DNA from: Flavobacteriaceae bacterium
GTDB taxonomy: Bacteria > Bacteroidota > Bacteroidia > Flavobacteriales > Flavobacteriaceae
DNA length: 5,135 bases
Direction: 5' to 3'
Assembly: GCA_019090365.1 (NCBI GenBank)
Contig: JAHRWC010000127.1
Span: forward strand, 1 to 5,135
Position numbers and translations under genes: made by a program. Positions 1 through 5,135 of this stretch are shown piece after piece; position 1 is the stretch's first letter; each line of letters opens with the position of its first letter. The notes below the pieces were generated by a model. That model saw nothing but the letters and a program-made list of their open reading frames with translations, had not been told where the DNA came from and ran no database searches.

Positions 1-7
1 ACATAAC

Positions 8-15
8 TATCTTTA
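8..15 (+). promoter_or_regulatory. possible Bacteroidota-type -7 element upstream of the helicase gene
   Basis: TATCTTTA matches seven of eight positions of the Bacteroidota -7 consensus TAnnTTTG. It lies 22 bp before the helicase start codon, a plausible distance for a short leader. The partner -33 element would fall outside the window, so the call rests on one near-match in AT-rich DNA and is weak. Confidence 0.25.
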
Positions 16-37
16 AACCTTCATATGTAATAAAATA

Positions 38-1462
38 ATGAATACAACACAATTTTATAGTCTATTACGTTCAGATTTCCCTCATACCCCTACTGTTAAA
101 CAGGATATTACACTTCAATTATTGGCAAAATTTGCACTAAGTGAAAAAAAGGATGAAGTTTTTTTATTAAAAGGATTTGCAGGTACAGGGAAGACAACAA
201 TTGTTGGAACTCTTGTAAAAAATATATGGAAAGCAAAACAATCGACTATTTTATTAGCTCCAACGGGAAGAGCTGCTAAAGTAATTAGTAATTATTCGAA
301 GCAAGAAGCATTTACAATTCATAAAAAAATATATTATCCAAAGTCTGAAAAAGGTGGAGGAGTTTCATTTACTTTACAAAAAAACAAACACCGAAACACT
401 ATTTTTATCGTTGATGAAGCTTCAATGATTCCCGATATTAATCAAGAATCTAAATTGTTCGAAAATGGATCACTTTTAGACGATTTAATGCAATATATCT
501 ATAGTGGTTATAAATGTAAACTCTTATTAATTGGAGATACGGCTCAACTGCCTCCAGTAAAACTTACTATTAGCCCTGCACTGGATGAGACTACGTTAGA
601 AAATCATTATAATAAAGAAGTGATTTCAATCGAATTAGATGATGTAGTTAGACAACAAAAGGATAGTGGTATTTTATTAAATGCTACCAAACTTAGAGAA
701 CAACTAGAAAGTGGTTTTTATGAAAATTTTCATTTTTCGGAATTAAACTTTCCCGATGTCATTCGACCTATTGATGGTCAAGATTTGTTGGATGCCATAA
801 ATGATTCTTATTCAAACCTAGGAAATGAAGAAACTGTTTTTATTGTTAGATCAAATAAGCGTGCTAATCTTTATAACCAAAACATTAGAAGTAGAGTATT
901 ATTTCAAGAGCAAGAAATTGCATCGGGAGATTATTTAATGGTGGTAAAAAATAATTATTATTGGGTACAACCCGAAAGTGAAGCAGGATTTATTGCCAAT
1001 GGTGATATTGTTGAAATACTTGAAATATTTAGTATTAAAGAATTATATGGGTTCCGATTTGCACAAGTAAATGTTAGAATGATTGATTACCCTAATATGA
1101 AGCCTTTTGAAACTGTGATAATGCTAGATACATTATCTTCAGAAACACCTTCATTATCTTATGATGATTCAAATAAATTATACCAAGAAGTGATGAAAGA
1201 TTATGCTTCTTTAAAATCGAATTATAAAAAATTTCTTTCAGTAAAGAAGAATGTATATTTCAATGCTTTACAAGTCAAATTTTCATATGCAGTTACTTGT
1301 CATAAATCGCAAGGAGGGCAATGGGATACTGTTTTTGTTGAACAACCTTATTTGCCAAATGGAATTGATAAAGATTATTTGCGTTGGTTGTATACTGCTA
1401 TTACTAGAGCCAAAGAAAAATTATACTTGGTTGGGTTTAAAGATGAGTTTTTTGTAAATTAG
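38..1462 (+). CDS. Dda/RecD-like superfamily 1B DNA helicase
   Basis: This 474-residue ATP-dependent DNA helicase is predicted to unwind DNA in the cytoplasm during replication, recombination or repair. All the main SF1 motifs are present: Walker A GFAGTGKTT (46-54), motif Ia APTGRAAK (74-81), Walker B IVDEASM (124-130), motif III GDTAQLPPV (166-174), VVRQQ (203-207), motif V around THE-box-like TCHKSQGGQWD (420-430) and motif VI with the arginine finger in TAITRAKEK (453-461). Length and motif order resemble phage T4 Dda and the helicase core of RecD2, so 5'-to-3' polarity is inferred. There is no nuclease domain. An in-frame stop at 14-16 makes ATG 38 the only ATG start. No Shine-Dalgarno sequence is visible. 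The DUF4126 gene begins 4 bp after its stop, suggesting cotranscription. The cellular pathway cannot be deduced from the neighbours. It could also be annotated as an AAA-family ATPase or exodeoxyribonuclease V alpha-like protein. Confidence 0.9.
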   Translation: MNTTQFYSLLRSDFPHTPTVKQDITLQLLAKFALSEKKDEVFLLKGFAGTGKTTIVGTLVKNIWKAKQSTILLAPTGRAAKVISNYSKQEAFTIHKKIYYPKSEKGGGVSFTLQKNKHRNTIFIVDEASMIPDINQESKLFENGSLLDDLMQYIYSGYKCKLLLIGDTAQLPPVKLTISPALDETTLENHYNKEVISIELDDVVRQQKDSGILLNATKLREQLESGFYENFHFSELNFPDVIRPIDGQDLLDAINDSYSNLGNEETVFIVRSNKRANLYNQNIRSRVLFQEQEIASGDYLMVVKNNYYWVQPESEAGFIANGDIVEILEIFSIKELYGFRFAQVNVRMIDYPNMKPFETVIMLDTLSSETPSLSYDDSNKLYQEVMKDYASLKSNYKKFLSVKKNVYFNALQVKFSYAVTCHKSQGGQWDTVFVEQPYLPNGIDKDYLRWLYTAITRAKEKLYLVGFKDEFFVN

Positions 1463-1466
1463 TTAA

Positions 1467-2042
1467 ATGGACTATATAGAATTAGCAATAAGTATTTGTT
1501 TAGGAATTGGATTAGCAACTGCGGTTGGTTTTAGAGTGTTCTTGCCACTTTTGGTTCTAAGTTTAGCAGGATATTATGATTATATTCCTTTAAATGAAAG
1601 TTGGCAATGGGCAGGTAGTTTAACAGCAATAATCACTTTAGGAATTGCAACTTTAGTTGAAATATTTGGGTATTATATTCCTTGGTTCGATAATATATTA
1701 GATGCAATTGCAATACCTTTAGCAACAGTAGCTGGAACAGCAGTGATGGTAGCAACAATGTCTGATATGAGCCCAGTATTTACATGGGCTTTGGCAATTA
1801 TAGCTGGAGGAGGAACTGCAGCAATAATAAAAGGGAATACCTCAGCCATACGATTAACCTCTACAGCAACAACTGGAGGTATTGGAAACCCAGTTGTAGC
1901 AACTGTTGAAACTGGAACTTCAACTGTAATGTCCTTATTATCAGTATTTATCGCTCCACTAGCTTTTATATTTACAATTTTGTTCTTCTTCGGAATTTAT
2001 AAATTTTATAAAAAGCTTAAGAAAAATAAGTCTTCACAGTGA
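1467..2042 (+). CDS. DUF4126 family integral membrane protein
   Basis: This 191-residue inner-membrane protein has no known biochemical function. It matches the pattern I know for DUF4126: an N-terminal glycine-rich helix with a GFRVFLPLL element (21-29), a central segment with conserved P, D and LDAI residues (70-82), and the hallmark STATTGGIGNPVV (132-144) before a last hydrophobic helix. Hydrophobic stretches at about 4-34, 49-70, 78-98, 103-122 and 154-178 suggest four to five membrane segments. The lysine-rich tail (182-188) is probably cytoplasmic by the positive-inside rule. The start is the ATG 4 bp after the helicase stop, and translational coupling is likely. Abundant small residues (G, A, T) between helices resemble a channel or transporter fold, but that is only an impression. 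Family assignment is fairly secure; function is unknown. Confidence 0.85.
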   Translation: MDYIELAISICLGIGLATAVGFRVFLPLLVLSLAGYYDYIPLNESWQWAGSLTAIITLGIATLVEIFGYYIPWFDNILDAIAIPLATVAGTAVMVATMSDMSPVFTWALAIIAGGGTAAIIKGNTSAIRLTSTATTGGIGNPVVATVETGTSTVMSLLSVFIAPLAFIFTILFFFGIYKFYKKLKKNKSSQ

Positions 2043-2150
2043 TAATCTTGTTATTTTTGATTTTCAATTAATTGACATATTTAGAACATTTTTTTAAGCA
2101 ACCTTATACAAATTTGTTCATCTATAATAAATAACTCAGATTTTCTATAA
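2043..2150 (+). promoter_or_regulatory. intergenic leader, likely promoter region for the kdsB-kdnB fusion gene
   Basis: This 108-bp AT-rich gap is the only sizeable intergenic space in the plus-strand block, so a promoter for the downstream pair of genes probably lies here. Candidates are TATTTTTG at 2052-2059 (exact match to the Bacteroidota -7 TAnnTTTG, but without a good TTTG -33 upstream), TTGACA at 2072-2077 and TATAAT at 2123-2128. The last two are 45 bp apart and cannot be one promoter. A 12-bp perfect palindrome, TCAATTAATTGA, sits at 2064-2075. No terminator hairpin follows the DUF4126 gene, so readthrough is also possible. No Shine-Dalgarno sequence precedes ATG 2151. Confidence 0.35.
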
Positions 2151-3980
2151 ATGAAGATAATAGCAATGATCCCCGCACGTTATGGTGCATCACGTTTTCC
2201 TGGAAAGTTAATGCAAGATTTAGGAGGGAAACCTGTAATTGTTCGAACATACGAAGCTGCCAAAGCAACCAATCTTTTTGATGAAGTATATATTGTAACC
2301 GATAGCGAAGTGATTTTCTCTGAAATTGAACTCCATGGAGGTAAAGCAATAATGAGTAAGAAAGATCATGATTGTGGAAGTGATAGAATAGCTGAAGCTG
2401 TTGAAAACATGGATGTTGACATTGTAGTAAATGTTCAAGGCGATGAACCTTTTACGAGTAAAGAAGGATTAGAACAAGTTTTAAGCGTTTTTGAAGGTGA
2501 CGATGCAGATAAAATTGATTTGGCTTCATTAATGACTGAAATACACGATTGGAAAGAAATTAGCGATCCAAATAGTGTAAAGGTTATTGTTAATAAAGAA
2601 AATTTTGCTTTATACTTTTCACGTTCTCCAATTCCTTATCCAAGAGATAAGAATGCAGATGTTCAGTATTACAAGCATAAAGGGATTTATGCTTTCAGAA
2701 AACAAGCTTTAATGGATTTTTACCGTTTGCCAATGCGAACTCTTGAAGCTGCTGAAAAGATTGAATGTATTCGATATTTAGAATATGGTAAGAATATTAA
2801 AATGGCAATTTCAAATACACAAGGAATTGAAATTGATACACCTGAAGATTTAATTCGTGCCAATAAAGCCTTAAAAGAAGATAATGTTGTGAGTGTAAAT
2901 AATAAATTTAGAAACTTTCCGATGGTTCCTAAAGTAGTGTTTGGTCAAGGATGCTTCGATCAACTTTCGTCTATTTTAGCTCCACAACGAAGAAATAAAG
3001 CACCTTTTATCTTTTTAGTAGATGACGTGTTTGAAAATAAAACAGAGTTTATCGATAGAATTAACATACGATTTAACGATAAACTTTTATTTGTTTCAGC
3101 AAAAGAAGAACCTAAAACTTCACAAGTTGATCAAATAGTAAAAAATATTAAGGCAGAATTTAATTATAAACCTTCTGGAATTATTGGAATAGGAGGAGGC
3201 TCTATTTTAGATTTAGCCAAAGCTGTTTCCATAATGCTTACAAATAAAGGTAGTGCAGCAGATTATCAAGGATGGGATTTGGTAAAAAATAAAGCAGTGT
3301 ATCATGTTGGTATTCCAACAATATCTGGTACAGGTGCTGAAGTATCCAGAACAACTGTACTTTCTGGACCTGAACGTAAATTAGGTATTAATAGTGATTT
3401 TACTCCTTTCGATCAAGTAATCTTAGACCCAGAATTAACTGTTGGTGTTCCTAAAAACCAATGGTTTTATACAGGAATGGATTGTTTTATTCATTGTGTT
3501 GAATCTTTAAATGGTACTTTTTTAAATGCTTTTAGCCAGAGTTATGGTGAAAAAGCATACGACTTATGTAAAGAGATATTTTTAAGTGATACTTTAACTG
3601 AAGAAGATTCTAGAGGAAAACTAATGATGGCTTCATGGCATGGAGGAATGAGTATAGCCTATTCTCAAGTGGGTATTGCACATGCGATGAGTTACGGTCT
3701 TTCTTATGTATTAGGAACAAAGCACGGTATTGGAAACTGTATAGTATTTGATCATTTAGCGGAATATTACCCTGAAGGTGTAGCCTTGTTCAAAGAAATG
3801 GTTGGTAAATATAAAATTGAAATCCCTCAAGGTATCTGTAAAGAATGTACTGATAAGGAAATTGAAATTATGATTGATATTGCCTTAAGTTTAGTACCTC
3901 TTTGGGAAAATGCTTTAGGTGAAGATTGGGAAACTATCATGACTCGAGAGAAGCTTAAAGGGATGTATTTAAAAATGTAA
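2151..3980 (+). CDS. KdsB-KdnB fusion: 3-deoxy-manno-octulosonate cytidylyltransferase joined to iron-type Kdo 8-oxidase-like dehydrogenase
   Basis: This 609-residue cytoplasmic protein joins two enzymes of LPS inner-core sugar synthesis. Residues 1-245 are KdsB, which makes CMP-Kdo from CTP and Kdo. Visible signatures are [13 protein letters not shown] (7-19), [10 protein letters not shown] (75-84), NVQGDEPF (94-101), [12 protein letters not shown] (155-166), KHKGIYAFR (175-183) and IDTPEDL (228-234). This is the full usual KdsB length. After a short linker (about 246-257), residues 258-609 form a complete iron-containing alcohol dehydrogenase: FGQG (264-267), nucleotide-binding [10 protein letters not shown] (348-357), [11 protein letters not shown] (390-400), and metal ligands expected at D444, H448, H511 and H525, all present. 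Such dehydrogenases beside kdsB resemble KdnB, which oxidises Kdo at C8 on the way to 8-amino-Kdo. The domain identities are firm; the KdnB substrate is inferred from fusion to KdsB. The frame is unbroken, so this is a true single-chain fusion in this assembly. The acyltransferase gene follows 12 bp later. Confidence 0.9.
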   Translation: MKIIAMIPARYGASRFPGKLMQDLGGKPVIVRTYEAAKATNLFDEVYIVTDSEVIFSEIELHGGKAIMSKKDHDCGSDRIAEAVENMDVDIVVNVQGDEPFTSKEGLEQVLSVFEGDDADKIDLASLMTEIHDWKEISDPNSVKVIVNKENFALYFSRSPIPYPRDKNADVQYYKHKGIYAFRKQALMDFYRLPMRTLEAAEKIECIRYLEYGKNIKMAISNTQGIEIDTPEDLIRANKALKEDNVVSVNNKFRNFPMVPKVVFGQGCFDQLSSILAPQRRNKAPFIFLVDDVFENKTEFIDRINIRFNDKLLFVSAKEEPKTSQVDQIVKNIKAEFNYKPSGIIGIGGGSILDLAKAVSIMLTNKGSAADYQGWDLVKNKAVYHVGIPTISGTGAEVSRTTVLSGPERKLGINSDFTPFDQVILDPELTVGVPKNQWFYTGMDCFIHCVESLNGTFLNAFSQSYGEKAYDLCKEIFLSDTLTEEDSRGKLMMASWHGGMSIAYSQVGIAHAMSYGLSYVLGTKHGIGNCIVFDHLAEYYPEGVALFKEMVGKYKIEIPQGICKECTDKEIEIMIDIALSLVPLWENALGEDWETIMTREKLKGMYLKM

Positions 3981-3992
3981 TTATATTTATAT

Positions 3993-4529
3993 ATGTTTTT
4001 ATATAAATTTATATTTCATAAACTGTTAGGTTGGAAAATTGAAGGAGACCTTCATCAAGATTTAAAAAAATCTTTAATTATAGTGGTCCCTCATACTAGT
4101 TGGCATGATTTCTATGTTGGCGTTTTTACACGAAAACTTTCTGGTACTCAAATAAATTTTGTAGGTAAAAAAGAATTATTTACCTGGCCTTTTGGTTATT
4201 ATTTTCGTTGGATGGGCGGTGCTGCCTTAGATCGAAGTAAAAACCAAAATAAAGTAGATGCTATAGCTAAAATATTTAATGAAAATAAAGAGTTTCGCCT
4301 GGCAATGGCTCCTGAAGGTACACGTAAAAAAGTTGATGCTTGGCGAACAGGCTATTATTACATAGCACAAAAAGCTAATATTCCTCTAGTTCCAGTTGCT
4401 TTTGACTGGGAACATAAAACAGTTCGAATTTTTGATAAGTTTGATATTACAAACGATATAGAAAAGGATACAGCATTTCTTCGTTCTCTATTTAAAGGAA
4501 TTAAAGGAAAAAAGCCTGAAAATACATAA
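3993..4529 (+). CDS. compact PlsC-type lysophospholipid (1-acylglycerol-3-phosphate) acyltransferase family protein
   Basis: This 178-residue protein belongs to the PlsC/LPLAT acyltransferase family, which transfers fatty acyl chains from acyl-ACP or acyl-CoA to a lysophospholipid or related acceptor at the membrane. Block I is HTSWHD (34-39), the catalytic HX4D with H34 and D39. GKKEL (58-62) plus the following WPFGYYFRWMGG matches the second block. PEGTR (107-111) is the acceptor-phosphate-binding block III. IPLVPVAFD (130-138) is block IV. It is shorter than classical PlsC (about 240 residues) and has no clear N-terminal membrane helix, although residues 1-14 are amphipathic and hydrophobic enough to sit on the membrane. 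ATG 3993 lies 12 bp after the kdsB-kdnB stop, implying an operon. Its last two codons and stop lie inside the 52-bp palindrome. The family is secure; the true acceptor (lysophosphatidic acid, an LPS precursor or another lipid) is not. Confidence 0.85.
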   Translation: MFLYKFIFHKLLGWKIEGDLHQDLKKSLIIVVPHTSWHDFYVGVFTRKLSGTQINFVGKKELFTWPFGYYFRWMGGAALDRSKNQNKVDAIAKIFNENKEFRLAMAPEGTRKKVDAWRTGYYYIAQKANIPLVPVAFDWEHKTVRIFDKFDITNDIEKDTAFLRSLFKGIKGKKPENT

Positions 4530-4572
4530 ACTAAAAAAGCCGCTAATTAGCGGCTTTTTTAGTTTATGTATT
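4521..4572. terminator. bidirectional Rho-independent terminator within a perfect 52-bp palindrome
   Basis: The two 26-bp arms (4521-4546 and 4547-4572) are exact reverse complements. The core is a GCCGCT stem (4539-4544) pairing with AGCGGC (4549-4554) around an AATT loop. It is followed by six T (4555-4560) on the plus strand and preceded by six A (4533-4538), which read as six T on the minus strand. It can therefore terminate both the acyltransferase operon and the convergent minus-strand gene. Pairing continues 12 bp beyond the A/T tracts on each side. The left arm contains the acyltransferase stop codon (4527-4529), and the right arm ends 9 bp from the stop of the opposing gene. Confidence 0.92.
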
Positions 4573-4581
4573 AACCTTAGT

Positions 4582-5135
4582 TTAAGGAAACAGTCTCGTA
4601 AGTGTACCAGATTTAGAACCCCAATCCCAGAAACCATCTATTCCAGGTGGTAAAGGAGCACAAGTAAAAGGATCAAGACCAACACCTGGGAAAGGGCTGT
4701 ACATAAACCAATGTCCTTCAAAACCAGCAATAGTAGCTATTTGGTCAAATGCAACAATTGCTCCTCCCGTAGGATCTATAGCACCTCCATCAAATGGGCC
4801 GCCAACAACACAAAAATCTTCAAATGGTTCAAATAGTCCACCGGTAGTATCTGTTAAATGATGTGTACCCTTGTGAAAGATAAAAATATCTTCAATCAAA
4901 AAGAACCCTGGATGAAAAGGCTCTGGAGCGCCAAAAGAAATTAAGTCCCATGTTCCTACAAAACTAGGTACACCATCTTGAGCATAGGTACCAAAAAAAA
5001 TCGTACCAGCGCCTTTGTCAGGATATGTTTTTACTTGTCCTTTTTTACCATCTATGTTAAAGTGAGATGAGACCATTTTATTTTCATCAGAGAAATTAAT
5101 TGTGAAAGATCCTCTTTCTCCAATAAATTTAACAT
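4582..5135 (-). CDS. unrecognised Gly/Phe/Pro-rich protein, 5' end outside window
   Basis: I do not recognise this protein. The reading frame is open from the window's right edge to the TAA at 4582-4584, giving 183 complete visible codons. An ATG at 5076-5074 would give a 164-residue protein. The 19 upstream codons continue the same beta-strand-like pattern (for example GSFTINFSDE), so that Met is probably internal and the true start lies beyond the window. The visible part is rich in Gly, Phe, Pro, Asp and Trp. It has a GTW motif (visible residues 60-62), two cysteines (108 and 158), a histidine pair in THHLT, and a C-terminal FWDWG followed by RLFP. Alternating hydrophobic residues suggest a beta-barrel or beta-sandwich, perhaps an exported lipocalin-like protein, but any signal peptide would be off the edge. 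It converges on the acyltransferase gene and shares its terminator, so it is a separate transcription unit. Confidence 0.7.
   Translation of the reverse strand, partial: VKFIGERGSFTINFSDENKMVSSHFNIDGKKGQVKTYPDKGAGTIFFGTYAQDGVPSFVGTWDLISFGAPEPFHPGFFLIEDIFIFHKGTHHLTDTTGGLFEPFEDFCVVGGPFDGGAIDPTGGAIVAFDQIATIAGFEGHWFMYSPFPGVGLDPFTCAPLPPGIDGFWDWGSKSGTLTRLFP

Noticed and set aside
1251..1457. Plus-strand open frame of 68 codons in another frame
   Set aside because: It lies wholly within the helicase gene across its motif V-VI region, which is clearly coding in the other frame, and its translation has no recognisable features.
2072..2128. TTGACA and TATAAT read as one sigma-70 promoter
   Set aside because: The hexamers are 45 bp apart, far from the 16-18 bp required, and Bacteroidota housekeeping promoters use a different consensus.
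2122..2438. Two overlapping minus-strand open frames of about 75 codons
   Set aside because: Both are antisense to the KdsB domain, whose conserved motifs fix the coding frame; their translations resemble no protein.
2880..2925. Possible missed gene boundary or frameshift between KdsB and the dehydrogenase
   Set aside because: The frame is continuous with no stop, no in-frame start with a leader of its own is evident at the junction, and the linker is short, so one fused protein is the simplest reading.
4575..4587. Small inverted repeat CCTTA-GTT-TAAGG beside the big palindrome
   Set aside because: A 5-bp stem with a 3-base loop and no T tract is too weak to call a separate terminator, and it partly overlaps coding sequence.
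1..5135. CRISPR array, tRNA, rRNA or insertion sequence
   Set aside because: No regularly spaced repeats, cloverleaf-like segment, conserved rRNA sequence, transposase or flanking inverted repeats were seen on either strand.

Overview
The window looks like chromosomal DNA from a low-GC Gram-negative bacterium of the phylum Bacteroidota, most likely class Flavobacteriia. The DNA is AT-rich, intergenic gaps are short, and starts are preceded by A/T-rich leaders with no Shine-Dalgarno sequence, as is usual in this phylum. The encoded proteins (Dda/RecD-like helicase, DUF4126 protein, Kdo cytidylyltransferase, compact PlsC-type acyltransferase) fit that assignment. It is inferred from sequence style, as no rRNA or marker gene is present.

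Layout: four plus-strand genes fill positions 38-4529. An SF1B helicase (38-1462) is followed 4 bp later by a DUF4126 membrane protein (1467-2042). A 108-bp gap, the only sizeable intergenic space, leads to a 609-residue two-domain protein (2151-3980). A compact acyltransferase (3993-4529) starts 12 bp after it. A perfect 52-bp palindrome (4521-4572) overlaps the acyltransferase stop codon. It contains a GC-rich hairpin flanked by A and T tracts, so it can act as a terminator in both directions. Converging on it from the right is a minus-strand gene of unrecognised function (stop at 4582), whose 5' end lies beyond the window.

The most interesting object is the two-domain protein. Its N-terminal half is a CMP-Kdo synthetase (KdsB) and its C-terminal half is an iron-type alcohol dehydrogenase resembling KdnB, the Kdo 8-oxidase. 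In Shewanella, KdnB, the aminotransferase KdnA and KdsB make CMP-Kdo8N, the 8-amino form of the inner-core LPS sugar. The fusion suggests this organism also oxidises Kdo at C8 and carries a modified Kdo. No KdnA is encoded here, so the aminotransferase must be elsewhere or the pathway differs. With the acyltransferase, the right half of the plus-strand block is an envelope-lipid / LPS-core module; the left half (helicase plus membrane protein) has no obvious functional link to it. No RNA genes, CRISPR arrays, insertion sequences or phage genes were seen.
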